DNA of 64,000 bases, taken from positions 2,705,264-2,769,263 of the forward strand of contig NZ_JAIFZO010000002.1 in the NCBI RefSeq assembly GCF_026341275.1, written 5' to 3'. The stretch is from Streptomyces ortus (GTDB lineage Bacteria > Actinomycetota > Actinomycetes > Streptomycetales > Streptomycetaceae). The stretch's first letter is position 1. Every line of letters starts with the position of its first letter. The notes under the pieces are model-generated. The model was not told the origin of the DNA and ran no database searches. It saw nothing but the letters and a program-made list of their open reading frames with translations. The translations under genes were made by a program, and so were the position numbers. Shown piece after piece: positions 17,892 to 26,708 of this stretch.

Positions 17892-18245
17892 ATGAGCACA
17901 CCTGAGACATCACGTTTTGTGCGGTTGCACGTCGAATTGGTCGTCGAGGTCGACGACGAGAACGCGCTGACCAAGGCGGCGCTCGGCCGCATGGCCGAGG
18001 ATTCCGAGATCCCGGGCGACGAACGGGCCCACGCCGAGAGCACCGTGACGCACAACACGGCCGAGGCTCTCGCGTATCTCGTCGACCCGTTCGACCTGGT
18101 CGCGGACGTGCCCGGGGTCGAACTCGCCCAGGCCTCGTGGAGCAGCGAGCACATCGACTACGACCCCGATTCGCCGGATTGGGACCTGGACGAGGATGAT
18201 GGCGCCTCGGACGACGCCTCGGACGGTCATGCGGTGACCGGCTGA
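17892..18245 (+). CDS. Conserved acidic protein of unknown function
   Basis: 117 residues from ATG 17892. It is predicted cytoplasmic with no signal peptide. An N-terminal half with alternating hydrophobic/charged residues (FVRLHVELVVEVDDENALTK) is followed by a helical part and a very acidic Asp-rich C-terminus (DSPDWDLDEDDG). I recognise no named domain; similar proteins are, to my recollection, widespread in streptomycetes. It is divergent from the LAXTG-protein gene. A hairpin terminator follows it. Confidence 0.8.
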   Translation: MSTPETSRFVRLHVELVVEVDDENALTKAALGRMAEDSEIPGDERAHAESTVTHNTAEALAYLVDPFDLVADVPGVELAQASWSSEHIDYDPDSPDWDLDEDDGASDDASDGHAVTG

Positions 18246-18265
18246 CGCCACCCGGGTAATTCGTG

Positions 18266-18293
18266 ACCCCGGGCGGCAACCGCCACCCGGGGT
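18266..18293 (+). terminator. Hairpin terminator after the acidic protein gene
   Basis: ACCCCGGG (18266-18273) pairs with CCCGGGGT (18286-18293). Extra G-C pairs inside are separated by a mismatch. It lies 21 bp after the stop. Confidence 0.6.
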
Positions 18294-18383
18294 TCTGTCG
18301 TCTCACACAGCGCACTGACCGACACCCGCACCAGGCGTATCCCCGTGGAACGACGTGGCATGCCCCACACCCGTGAGGGATGT

Positions 18384-18410
18384 GGAACGGGACGAACCGG
18401 TCGTAGCGTT
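18384..18410 (+). promoter_or_regulatory. Candidate ECF-type promoter of the L,D-transpeptidase gene
   Basis: GGAAC (18384-18388) and CGTT (18407-18410) are separated by 18 bp and end 45 bp before the start codon. A GGAAC -35 is typical of cell-envelope ECF sigma factors, but spacing and -10 are only an approximate match. Confidence 0.35.
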
Positions 18411-18455
18411 AATTGGTGTTACGGGGACTCTCGTGGTTCAGGGGATTCGGCAACG

Positions 18456-19727
18456 ATGGAGAAGCGTGTGATGACGGACAGTAAGCGGCGCAAGGGCTTG
18501 ACGGTCGCGTCCGCACTGCTCGGCGGGGTGCTGATGCTCTCTGCGTGCAGCGGAGGGGGCGGCGACAACCCCAAGGGCGACGACGAGGGCGACGGCTCCT
18601 CGCAGTCCAAGGTCGACGAGGCCGCGGCGAAGAAGACGTCCGAGGCCCAGATCAAGATCACGCCCAAGGACGGTTCGGACAACGCCTCCATCAACAACGC
18701 CGCCGCGGTCACTGTGACCAAGGGCACGCTGAGTGATGTGACCATGAAGACGTCGGCCGGTGCCGCCGTCGAGGGCGAGATATCCGCCGACAAGAAGAGC
18801 TGGAAGCCCAGCGGACAGCTGGAGCGCGCCACCGCCTACAAGATCGCCGCGACGGCCAAGGACTCGGCCGGCCGCGCCGCCCACGAGAACGCGTCGTTCA
18901 CGACGGTCTCCCCGGCCAACAGCTTCATCGGCAACTTCACGCCCGAGGACGGCTCCACCGTCGGCGTGGGCATGCCGGTCTCGATCAACTTCGACAAGGC
19001 GATCACGAACAAGGCGGACGTCCAGAAGGGCATCACCGTCTCCTCCACGAGCGGCCAGGAAGTCGTCGGCCACTGGTTCAACGCCCAGCGCCTGGACTTC
19101 CGCCCCGAGGAGTACTGGAAGGGCAACTCCACCGTCACCCTGAAGCTGAACCTCGACGGCGTCGAGGGCGCCGACGGCGTGTACGGCGTCCAGCAGAAGA
19201 CGGTCACCTTCAAGATCGGCCGCAACCAGGTCTCGATCGTCGACGCCAAGACGAAGACGATGAAGGTCACGCAGGACGGCAAGACGATCAGGACCATCCC
19301 GATCTCGGCCGGCTCGCCCGAGAACAAGACGTACGAAGGCCAGATGGTGATCTCCGAGAAGTTCAAGGAGACCCGGATGAACGGCGCGACCGTCGGCTTC
19401 ACGGACGACGACGGCAAGGGCGAGTACGACATCAAGGACGTTCCGCACGCGATGCGCCTGTCGAACTCCGGCACGTTCATCCACGGCAACTACTGGGGCG
19501 CCAAGTCCATCTTCGGCAGCGTCAACACCAGCCACGGCTGCGTGGGCCTGTCGGACACCAAGGGCGCCAACGACACGAACTCCCCGGGCGGTTGGTTCTA
19601 CAGCCACTCGATCGTCGGTGACGTCGTGGACGTGCGCAACACCGGTGACAAGACCGTCGCCCCGGACAACGGCCTCAACGGCTGGAACCTGGACTGGGCG
19701 GCGTGGAAGGCCGGTTCGGCCGCCTGA
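18456..19727 (+). CDS. L,D-transpeptidase lipoprotein with Ig-like domains
   Basis: 423 residues from ATG 18456; ATG 18471 is an alternative. A lipoprotein signal ends in LMLSAC (Cys31), followed by a Gly/Asp/Ser linker. Two Ig-like beta domains occupy ~60-270 (such as FTPEDGSTVGVGMPVSINF). The YkuD catalytic domain occupies ~280-400 with HGNYWG and SHGCVGLS (catalytic Cys362). It forms 3-3 peptidoglycan crosslinks on the outer membrane face, which dominate in Streptomyces. It is inhibited by carbapenems in related proteins. It stands alone, with its own promoter candidate and strong terminator. Confidence 0.94.
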   Translation: MEKRVMTDSKRRKGLTVASALLGGVLMLSACSGGGGDNPKGDDEGDGSSQSKVDEAAAKKTSEAQIKITPKDGSDNASINNAAAVTVTKGTLSDVTMKTSAGAAVEGEISADKKSWKPSGQLERATAYKIAATAKDSAGRAAHENASFTTVSPANSFIGNFTPEDGSTVGVGMPVSINFDKAITNKADVQKGITVSSTSGQEVVGHWFNAQRLDFRPEEYWKGNSTVTLKLNLDGVEGADGVYGVQQKTVTFKIGRNQVSIVDAKTKTMKVTQDGKTIRTIPISAGSPENKTYEGQMVISEKFKETRMNGATVGFTDDDGKGEYDIKDVPHAMRLSNSGTFIHGNYWGAKSIFGSVNTSHGCVGLSDTKGANDTNSPGGWFYSHSIVGDVVDVRNTGDKTVAPDNGLNGWNLDWAAWKAGSAA

Positions 19728-19750
19728 CCGCCGACCCGAACATCTCCGTC

Positions 19751-19788
19751 CCGAGGGCGGCTGCTCGTACGCGAGCAGCCGCCCTCGG
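19751..19788 (+). terminator. 17-bp perfect-stem terminator of the L,D-transpeptidase gene
   Basis: Arms 19751-19767 and 19772-19788 are fully complementary around a 4-nt loop (TACG), 23 bp after the stop. Confidence 0.85.
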
Positions 19789-19883
19789 CGTTCCCTCTGC
19801 CTTACGGGGACCCGAACAGCCTTCTCATCCTTCTCTTATGCGGGGCTTATCTCTCCATCACACGCCGTCCCTACCGTGCGGCC

Positions 19884-21365
19884 ATGTTCTTCACCTATCT
19901 GAGGCGCGAACTGCGCCGCCGCAGAAAGGCGGCGCTCGTCGTCGCCTCCGGACTCGCCCTGGGCATCGCCCTGGTCATCGTGGTCAGCTCCGTGTCGTCC
20001 GGCATGGAGAAGGCACAGGGCAAGGTCCTCCAGTCGCTGTACGGGCTGGGCACGGACATGACGGTCACCAAGGCTGCCGCGGCCCAGTCGAGCACGGGCG
20101 AGCGCCCGCGCTTCCAGTTCGACGCCCAGGACGGTGACTCCGACGAGGAACAGAGCAGCGACCGCGTCATGGTGCAGGGCTTCCAGACCCTGGCGTCGAG
20201 CACGGTCTCCGAGGTCGATACGCAGAAGGGCGTCTCGGACGCCGTCGGCGGGCTCAGCCTCCAGGTCATCAAGGTCAGCGGCCAGTTCCAGCGCGGCGAG
20301 TTCCGCCAGGACCAGCAGCAGGGCGACGGTGGCAACCAGCAGGGCGGCGGCCCCGGCGCCCAGCAGTCCCCGCAGGGCCGCGTCGAGGGCGGCGGCGCCG
20401 ACTTCGACGTCAACAACTACTCGGTCTACGGCACGGACGTCACCAAGCCCGACCTCGGCCCGCTGACCTCCTCGAAGATCACCAGCGGCCGTACCTTCAA
20501 GACCTCCGAGACCGACGCGAAGGTCGTCGTCGCCGACAAGTCCTACGCCAAGGAGAAGAAGCTCGCCCTCGGCGACACCGTCACCGTCAAGAGCGTCAAG
20601 TACAAGGTCATCGGTATCGCGACCCCCGACAGCGGTGACGCGGCGGCCAACCTCTACCTCCCGCTCAAGCAGGCGCAGACGCTCAGCGACTCCAAGAACA
20701 AGGTCACCACGATCTACGTCAAGGCGTCCGACTCGCAGCAGATCGACACCGTCAAGTCGACCATCCAGAAGAACATCGACGGTACGACGGTCACGACCTC
20801 GGCCGACCTCGCGGACACCGTCTCCGGCTCCCTGTCCACCGCCTCCGACCTTGCCTCGAACGTGGGCAAGTGGCTGTCGATCGCGGTGCTCGTGGCCGCG
20901 TTCCTGGTCGCGGGGCTGCTCACCTCCTCCGCCGTGTCCCGTCGCGTACGGGAGTTCGGCACGCTGAAGGCGCTCGGCTGGAAGTCCGGCCGCGTCACCC
21001 GGCAGGTCGTCGGCGAGGCGGTCGTCAACGGCCTGGTCGGCGGCGTCCTCGGGATCGCCCTCGGCCTCGGCGGCGCCTACGCCGTCACCGCGATCAGCCC
21101 GACGCTCCAGGCCGAACTCGCCTCCACGGGCGGAGGAGCGGGCGGTCCCGGCGGCGGTGGCGGCCCCGGTGGCGGCGGCCTGGGCGGCCCGGCCCGCCAG
21201 GCGGCCTCCAAGGCCCTCGACGTCACCCTCACGGCACCCGTCGCCCTCGACACGATCGCGATCGCGGTGGGCCTCGCGGTGGCCGGCGGCCTGATCGCCG
21301 GCGCGTTCGGCGGCTGGCGCGCGTCCCGCCTCCGCCCGGCGGACGCGCTGCACCGGGTCGAGTAA
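19884..21365 (+). CDS. MacB/FtsX-family ABC transporter permease
   Basis: 493 residues. A short basic N-terminus precedes one membrane helix (~18-38). A large extracellular MacB-type periplasmic-core-like domain (~40-330) follows, with a Gln/Gly-rich insert (residues ~130-165). Three C-terminal helices (~335-360, 385-415, 445-475) lie around the FtsX motif RVREFGTLKALGWKSGRVTRQV. A Gly/Pro-rich loop (~420-435) lies between the last helices. It pairs with the ATPase encoded 86 bp downstream. Such systems export peptides or lipids, or act as mechanotransmitters; the substrate is unknown. Confidence 0.92.
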   Translation: MFFTYLRRELRRRRKAALVVASGLALGIALVIVVSSVSSGMEKAQGKVLQSLYGLGTDMTVTKAAAAQSSTGERPRFQFDAQDGDSDEEQSSDRVMVQGFQTLASSTVSEVDTQKGVSDAVGGLSLQVIKVSGQFQRGEFRQDQQQGDGGNQQGGGPGAQQSPQGRVEGGGADFDVNNYSVYGTDVTKPDLGPLTSSKITSGRTFKTSETDAKVVVADKSYAKEKKLALGDTVTVKSVKYKVIGIATPDSGDAAANLYLPLKQAQTLSDSKNKVTTIYVKASDSQQIDTVKSTIQKNIDGTTVTTSADLADTVSGSLSTASDLASNVGKWLSIAVLVAAFLVAGLLTSSAVSRRVREFGTLKALGWKSGRVTRQVVGEAVVNGLVGGVLGIALGLGGAYAVTAISPTLQAELASTGGGAGGPGGGGGPGGGGLGGPARQAASKALDVTLTAPVALDTIAIAVGLAVAGGLIAGAFGGWRASRLRPADALHRVE

Positions 21366-21380
21366 CCCTCGCGCCCCGGC

Positions 21381-21402
21381 CAGGGGCGCGGGGAACTGCG
21401 CG
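21381..21402. repeat. Copy of dispersed intergenic repeat (opposite orientation)
   Basis: AGGGGCGCGGGGAACTGCGC lies between the permease and ATPase genes of the MacB-like operon, the reverse complement of the 1723 copy. Confidence 0.6.
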
Positions 21403-21451
21403 ACCAGCCCCAGTCGGCCCGCACTTTCAAGAACCGGCCCAGGAGTCCTAC

Positions 21452-22135
21452 ATGTACGAACTAAGAGGCATCACCAAGCAGTACAAGCGCGGCAAGGAGA
21501 CCGTCCACGCCCTCGCGGGCGTCGACCTGACCATCGCGGACGGCGACCGCCTGGTCATCCAGGGCCCCACCGGCGGCGGCAAATCCACCCTCCTCCAGAT
21601 GCTCGGCGGCCTCGACCGCCCCACCTCCGGAAGTATCGAGCTGGACGGAACGGATCTCGCCAGATTGTCCGAGACCAAACTGACCGGCGTACGCAGCGAG
21701 AACATCGGATTCGTATTCCAGAGCTTCAATCTCATTCCCACCCTTACCGCCCAGGAGAACGTGGAGACCGCCCTCGTACCGCTCAAGGTGAAGGTGCGGG
21801 AACGCCGGGAAAGGGCCGCCGCCGCCCTGGAGTCCGTCGGGCTCGCCGAACGCGCCGGGCATCTGCCCGCCGAACTCTCCGGCGGCCAGCAGCAGCGCGT
21901 CGCCATCGCCCGTGCCCTGGTCAAACAGCCGAAGGTACTGCTCGCCGACGAACCGACCGGCAACCTCGACGAGTCGATGCGCGACGAGATCATGGACGTA
22001 CTCGACACCATGTGGAAGGAGCACGGGCTCACTTTCATCATGGTGACGCACGATTCCGCACTCGCGAGAAAGGCCCCGCGGGTCGCCACGATCCGGAAGG
22101 GAAAGATCACCGTCAGGGAAAACGCCAACTCTTGA
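21452..22135 (+). CDS. MacB/LolD-family ABC transporter ATP-binding protein
   Basis: 227 residues from ATG 21452 (upstream AGGAG). Walker A is [10 protein letters not shown]-loop [18 protein letters not shown], signature [15 protein letters not shown], Walker [13 protein letters not shown] and the H-loop VTHD. GNLDE after Walker B is characteristic of the MacB/LolD/FtsE type that works with FtsX-like permeases such as the one just upstream. A terminator follows 29 bp after the stop. Confidence 0.96.
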   Translation: MYELRGITKQYKRGKETVHALAGVDLTIADGDRLVIQGPTGGGKSTLLQMLGGLDRPTSGSIELDGTDLARLSETKLTGVRSENIGFVFQSFNLIPTLTAQENVETALVPLKVKVRERRERAAAALESVGLAERAGHLPAELSGGQQQRVAIARALVKQPKVLLADEPTGNLDESMRDEIMDVLDTMWKEHGLTFIMVTHDSALARKAPRVATIRKGKITVRENANS

Positions 22136-22163
22136 CTCCGGTCACACTATTGAGCACCAGTTC

Positions 22164-22194
22164 ACCCCCCGGCATACTGAGTATTCCGGGGGGT
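22164..22194 (+). terminator. Hairpin terminator after the MacB-like operon
   Basis: ACCCCCCGG (22164-22172) pairs with CCGGGGGGT (22186-22194). An inner ATAC/GTAT stem extends it after one mismatch, leaving a TGA loop. Confidence 0.75.
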
Positions 22195-22273
22195 TACGCG
22201 CGAGCATGCGTACGGAATGTCCCCCGGCCGGATGAACGGGGGTTCATTCCGGACCTCATCTCCAGGGGGAGAC

Positions 22274-25200
22274 TTGCGCAGACAAGTGAAAAGAGCGTGT
22301 GCGGGCACGATCGCCGCGGCGGCTGCCGTGGCTCTGGCGGCGGGCATGACCAGCCCGGCGTCGGCGGAGCCCGACCGTACGGCCACCGGCCAGGCCGCGG
22401 GCCAGGCCGTACAGACCACGCCCAAGCACCGCATCACCCTGATCACCGGCGACCGTGTGGTCGTCGACGCCAAGGGCCGTGTCCTGGGCCTGGAGCGGGC
22501 CAAGGGCCGTGAGGGGATACCCGTCCAGATACGCAAGGCCGACGGGCACACCCTCGTCGTACCGGCCGACGCGGCCCGGCTGATCGCCGAGGGCAAGCTC
22601 GACCGGCGGCTCTTCGACGTCACCGAGCTCAACAAGTCGGCCAACCGCAGGGCCCAGAAGCAGGGTCTGAAGCTGATCGTCGGCTATCGCGGTACGGCGT
22701 CGGCGGCGAAGGCGGAGGTCCGTGCGGCCGGTGACACCAAGGTCCGCAGGACCCTGACGTCGTTGAACGCGGACGCGGTCCTGACGCCCAAGGGCGACGC
22801 GCGCGACCTGTGGGCGGCGGTCACCGACACCCGGACGGGCGGCGCGAGCACCGCTTCCGGTATCGCGCATGTGTGGCTCGACGGGGTTCGCAAGGCCAGC
22901 CTGGACAAGTCCGTCAAGCAGATCGGCGCGGACAAGGCGTGGGCTGCCGGCTTCGACGGCAAGGGCATCAAGGTCGCCGTCCTGGACACCGGGGTCGACG
23001 CGGCCCATGACGACCTCAAGGGCCAGGTCGTCGCCGAGAAGAACTTCTCCACTGCCGCCGACGCGAGCGACAAGTACGGCCATGGCACGCACGTGGCGTC
23101 CATCGTGGCCGGTACGGGCGTCAAGTCGGCCGGGAAGTACAAGGGCGTCGCGCCGGGGGCCAGGCTGCTGAACGGCAAGGTGCTCGACGACAGTGGTTAC
23201 GGCGAGGACTCCGGGATCCTGGCGGGTATGGACTGGGCGGCCGAGCAGGGCGCCGATGTGGTGAACCTCAGCCTGGGCGGTGGGGACACTCCGGACATCG
23301 ACCCGCTCGAAGCGCAGGTCAACAAGCTGTCCAAGGAGAAGGGCATCCTCTTCGCCATCGCCGCGGGCAACGACGGCGACTTCGGCGAGCAGACGATCGG
23401 CTCGCCGGGCAGCGCGGAGGCGGCGCTGACCGTGGGCGCGGTCGACGACGCGGACAAGCTGGCGTCGTTCTCCAGCCGGGGCCCCGGCCTGGACGGACAG
23501 ATCAAGCCCGATGTGACCGCGCCGGGTGTGGACATCACGGCGGCTTCGGCGCCGGACAGCGTGATAGCCAAGGAGGTCGGGGAGAAGCCGCCCGGCTACG
23601 TGACGATCTCGGGGACGTCGATGGCGACCCCGCATGTCGCGGGTGCCGCGGCGATCCTCAAGCAGCAGCACCCCGACTGGACGTACGCGGAGTTGAAGGG
23701 CGCGCTGACCGGCTCGACGAAGGGCGGCAAGTACACGCCGTTCCAGCAGGGTTCGGGGCGGATCCAGGTCGACAAGGCCATCAAGCAGAGTGTCGTCGCC
23801 GAGCCGTCGTCGGTGAGTTTCGGCGTCGCGCAGTGGCCGCACACCGACGACACCCCGGTCACCAAGAAGGTCACGTACCGGAACCTCGGGAAGAGCGATG
23901 TCACGCTGAGTCTGACGGTCGCGGGTACCGACCCGAAGGGGCAGGCCGCGCCGGCCGGTTTCTTCACGCTCGGTGCCAAGACGCTGACCGTCCCGGCGGG
24001 CGGCACGGCCTCCGCCGACCTCACGGCCGACAGCAAGCTCGGCGGCACGCTCGACGGCGCCTACTCCGCGTACGTGACGGCGAGCGGCGGCGGCCAGAGC
24101 GTACGCACAGCGGCGGCGGTACAGCGCGAGGTGGAGTCGTACGACGTCACGTTCAAGTTCATCGACCGTGACGGCAGGCCGACGAAGGACTACAACGCCA
24201 ACCTCGCGGGTGTCTCCGGGCTCGCCAAGGAGAAGTGGTACGCGCCCTACGACGAGTCCGGCACCGTCAAGGTGCGGGTCCCCAAGGGCGGTTACGTCCT
24301 CGACTCGGCGCTCTTCGTCGACCCGGAGGACTTCGCCAAGGGCGTCGACTGGGTGGCCCAGCCGAAGCTGAGCATCACCAAGAACGCCACGATCACGGTG
24401 GACGCGCGGACCACCGAGCCGGTGGACATCACCGTGCCCGACACGGCGGCCACCTCGGAGTTCGCCTCCCCGGACTACACGCTGGACGTCGGCGACAGCA
24501 GCTACTCCTTCGGCTGGTGGCTGGACTCGTACGACAACTTCCGTTCCGCGCACGCCGGTCCGCAGATCACGGACGGCAGCCTGTACCAGCAGTGGGACGG
24601 TCACTGGACCAAGCCCGCCGAGGAGTACGACACCACCGCCGGCGGCAAGGTCAAGCAGGTCGCCACCGGTTACACCAAGCACTACAAGGCGAGCGAACTG
24701 GCCACGGTGAAGACCGGTCTGGGCGCCTCGTCGAGCGGCAAGAAGGGCGCGCTCACCGCCTGGGGTTCGCTGCCCGGCAGCTCCGGCTCCTCCGCGATCT
24801 CCGTCCCGCAGACGCTGCCCGGCACGCGGACGGTGCACGTGTCCACCGCGGGCGGGGTCAAGTGGAACCTCGAATTCGAGCAGCACGGCGGAGTCGACGA
24901 ATGGGGCTGGCCGATCGTCGAGGCCTACTACACGCTCGGCACCCCGCAGACCCTGACGGCGGGCAAGAGCTACGAGAAGACCTTCAACACGGCGGTCTTC
25001 GGCCCGCGCGTGGGCGGCGACTTCGGTCTCTACCGCGAGGGCAACGGCATCTACGGCTATCTGCCGCTGTTCGCCGACGGCAAGACCCACTCCGGTTCGT
25101 CGCTCTACTCGGCGGTCACCACGACGCTCTACCGCAACGGCGCCAAGGTCGGCTCGAACAGCGACCCGCTGGTCGGAGACGGCACCTTCAAGGTTCCGGC

Positions 25201-25453
25201 CGGTGACGCCGCGTACAAGCTGACCACCTCGGTCAAGCGGACCGTCAAGGTCGCCGCGGCGTCCACCCGCGTCGACGCCAGCTGGACCTTCCGCTCCAAG
25301 AAGGCCGATCTGGCGAAGCTGCCCGCTTCCTCGGTTCGCTTCGACGCGGCCGTGGGCCTGGACAGCAGGGCTCCGGCGGACAAGAAGGTCTCCGTCCCGG
25401 TGACCGTGCAGGGCTCGGCGGCGGGCTCGAACCTGAAGTCCCTGTCGGTGTAA
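22274..25453 (+). CDS. Secreted subtilisin-like (S8) serine peptidase, interrupted by an in-frame TAA
   Basis: 1,059 residues from TTG 22274, chosen because AGGGGGAG lies just upstream. GTG 22286 and ATG 22232 are alternatives. A signal peptide ends at SPASA. A propeptide (~45-215) is followed by the peptidase S8 domain with catalytic Asp238 (VAVLDTGVD), His270 (GHGTHVAS) and Ser449 (SGTSMATPHVAG) and the oxyanion Asn (AAGNDGD). Beta-rich C-terminal domains follow. The frame meets TAA at 25451-25453, then continues with 55 further family-like codons to TGA at 25621, so the protein is probably truncated at its C-terminus. The catalytic domain is intact, so activity may survive. Confidence 0.88.
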   Translation: MRRQVKRACAGTIAAAAAVALAAGMTSPASAEPDRTATGQAAGQAVQTTPKHRITLITGDRVVVDAKGRVLGLERAKGREGIPVQIRKADGHTLVVPADAARLIAEGKLDRRLFDVTELNKSANRRAQKQGLKLIVGYRGTASAAKAEVRAAGDTKVRRTLTSLNADAVLTPKGDARDLWAAVTDTRTGGASTASGIAHVWLDGVRKASLDKSVKQIGADKAWAAGFDGKGIKVAVLDTGVDAAHDDLKGQVVAEKNFSTAADASDKYGHGTHVASIVAGTGVKSAGKYKGVAPGARLLNGKVLDDSGYGEDSGILAGMDWAAEQGADVVNLSLGGGDTPDIDPLEAQVNKLSKEKGILFAIAAGNDGDFGEQTIGSPGSAEAALTVGAVDDADKLASFSSRGPGLDGQIKPDVTAPGVDITAASAPDSVIAKEVGEKPPGYVTISGTSMATPHVAGAAAILKQQHPDWTYAELKGALTGSTKGGKYTPFQQGSGRIQVDKAIKQSVVAEPSSVSFGVAQWPHTDDTPVTKKVTYRNLGKSDVTLSLTVAGTDPKGQAAPAGFFTLGAKTLTVPAGGTASADLTADSKLGGTLDGAYSAYVTASGGGQSVRTAAAVQREVESYDVTFKFIDRDGRPTKDYNANLAGVSGLAKEKWYAPYDESGTVKVRVPKGGYVLDSALFVDPEDFAKGVDWVAQPKLSITKNATITVDARTTEPVDITVPDTAATSEFASPDYTLDVGDSSYSFGWWLDSYDNFRSAHAGPQITDGSLYQQWDGHWTKPAEEYDTTAGGKVKQVATGYTKHYKASELATVKTGLGASSSGKKGALTAWGSLPGSSGSSAISVPQTLPGTRTVHVSTAGGVKWNLEFEQHGGVDEWGWPIVEAYYTLGTPQTLTAGKSYEKTFNTAVFGPRVGGDFGLYREGNGIYGYLPLFADGKTHSGSSLYSAVTTTLYRNGAKVGSNSDPLVGDGTFKVPAGDAAYKLTTSVKRTVKVAAASTRVDASWTFRSKKADLAKLPASSVRFDAAVGLDSRAPADKKVSVPVTVQGSAAGSNLKSLSV

Positions 25454-25621
25454 GTGTCGTACGACTACGGCCAGACGTGGAAGAAGGTCACCGTCAAGGA
25501 CGGCAAGATCGCGATCACGAACCCGGCCAAGGGCAAGGGGATCTCGTTCCACGCCAAGATCGCCGACAAGAAGGGCAACAAGTCGACGATCTCGATCTAC
25601 AACGCGTACTACGGGAAGTGA
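25454..25621 (+). pseudogene. Detached C-terminal end of the S8 peptidase reading frame
   Basis: It is in the same frame as the peptidase, directly after the TAA. It encodes VSYDYGQTWKKVTVKDGK and ends NAYYGK before TGA. The SYDYGQTWK motif is the usual last beta-domain of Streptomyces subtilases of this type, where the position of the stop would be Tyr (TAC/TAT). There is no ribosome site or start codon except the GTG directly following the stop. Confidence 0.75.
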
Positions 25622-25638
25622 CCGAACGGTCCATCCGA

Positions 25639-25666
25639 GGCCTGAGGCCTGAGGCCTGAGGCCTGA
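25639..25666. repeat. Four tandem GGCCTGA heptamers
   Basis: Exact copies at 25639, 25646, 25653 and 25660, between the peptidase stop and its terminator. Confidence 0.8.
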
Positions 25667-25683
25667 AGTCTGGAAACGCGTGA

Positions 25684-25722
25684 GAACGGCCCGCCGGAAG
25701 CAGAGCTGCCGGCGGGCCGTTC
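25684..25722 (+). terminator. 14-bp perfect-stem terminator of the S8 peptidase gene
   Basis: GAACGGCCCGCCGG (25684-25697) pairs with CCGGCGGGCCGTTC (25709-25722), with an 11-nt loop. Confidence 0.8.
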
Positions 25723-25737
25723 GGGTAGGCGGGGGAT

Positions 25738-26511
25738 ATGACCGCGCACACCGTTGAATACATCCGCTATCTCATCCCCGAGGAGCAGTCGGCGCCGTTC
25801 CTCGCCGCCTACACCCGGGCCGCCGCGCACCTGGCCGAGGCGCCCCAATGCGTCGACTACGAGCTGGCGCGCAGCGAGGAGGACTTCCAGCACTACGTGC
25901 TCCGGATCACCTGGACGTCCACCGAGGACCACGTCGAGGGTTTCCGCGAGTCCGAGCTCTTCACCGACTTCGTCGCCGAGATCGGTCCCTTCACCCGGTT
26001 CGTGGAGGAGACGCGCCACTACAAGCCGACGACGGTACGGGGGACGGGGGCGGCCGTGCCCACGCTGTACGCCTGGGCCGGGGGCGCCGAGGCCTTCTCC
26101 CGTCTCACCGAGGTGTTCTACGACAAGGTCCGCAAGGACGACGTCCTCGCGCCCGTCTTCGAAGGGCTTGCCGCCGAGCACGCGGCACATGTGGCGTCCT
26201 GGTTCGGGGAGGTCTTCGGGGGGCCGCCGGTGTACTCCGAGACGCAGGGAGGGCACGGGCACATGGTCGCCAAGCACCTGGGGAAGGGCATCACCGAGGT
26301 GCAGCGGCGGCGGTGGGTGAATCTGCTGCAGGACGCGGCGGACGAGGCGGAGCTGCCCTCGGACGCCGAGTTCCGGTCCGCGTTTCTCGCTTACGCGGAG
26401 TGGGGGACGCGGTTGGCGGTGTACTTCTCCGGGCCGGACGCGGTGCCGCCGGGGGAGCAGCCGGTTCCGCGGTGGTCGTGGGGCCCGACCCCTCCGGCCT
26501 CGGACGCCTGA
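25738..26511 (+). CDS. ABM-domain / group II truncated haemoglobin fusion
   Basis: 257 residues. Residues 1-95 form an antibiotic-biosynthesis-monooxygenase ferredoxin-like domain (VEYIRYLIPEEQSAPFLAAY, CVDYELARSEED, RITWTST). Residues ~105-245 are a group II (TrHbO-like) truncated haemoglobin with LTEVFYDKVRKDDVLAPVF, a proximal-His candidate H180 (VAKHLGKG) and the group II Trp G8 at W193 (RRRWVNLL). The globin probably binds O2 or NO and supplies redox or oxygen chemistry to the ABM domain. GGGGG lies immediately before the start. It is monocistronic. Confidence 0.9.
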   Translation: MTAHTVEYIRYLIPEEQSAPFLAAYTRAAAHLAEAPQCVDYELARSEEDFQHYVLRITWTSTEDHVEGFRESELFTDFVAEIGPFTRFVEETRHYKPTTVRGTGAAVPTLYAWAGGAEAFSRLTEVFYDKVRKDDVLAPVFEGLAAEHAAHVASWFGEVFGGPPVYSETQGGHGHMVAKHLGKGITEVQRRRWVNLLQDAADEAELPSDAEFRSAFLAYAEWGTRLAVYFSGPDAVPPGEQPVPRWSWGPTPPASDA

Positions 26512-26587
26512 GCGGTGCGTTGCCGTGGCCTGGCTCGGCCTTGCTTGGCTTGGCCCGGCTGAATCGTGCGGGTCCGTCGGTGCCGGC

Positions 26588-26665
26588 CGCGCGGTTCCCC
26601 GCGCCCCTGGAGGTTTTTCAGCCTCTCCGGCGTTTGAGGAGCGGGGGTTCGGGGGCGGAGCCCCT
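26588..26665. repeat. Composite dispersed intergenic repeat
   Basis: A GCGGTTCCCCGCGCCCCT core (as at 1723) is followed directly by CTCCGGCGTTTGAGGAGCGG. The latter resembles the CCGTCCGGCGCTTGAG arm found at 56002. Both sequence families recur between Streptomyces genes. The rest of the 197-bp gap is empty. Confidence 0.6.
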
Positions 26666-26708
26666 GAGGTGGTGACGGGACGGGTAGGGGCGGCGGGGGC
26701 GAGGAGGA

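Noticed and set aside
22256..25552. 1,098-codon open frame on the minus strand opposite the S8 peptidase
   Set aside because: Shadow of a high-G+C gene: Arg/Gly/Asp/Val-rich with no domain. The plus strand carries signal peptide, catalytic triad and family motifs.
25454..25621. Independent small gene starting at the GTG after the peptidase stop
   Set aside because: No ribosome site; the peptide is the expected last domain of the subtilase in the same frame.
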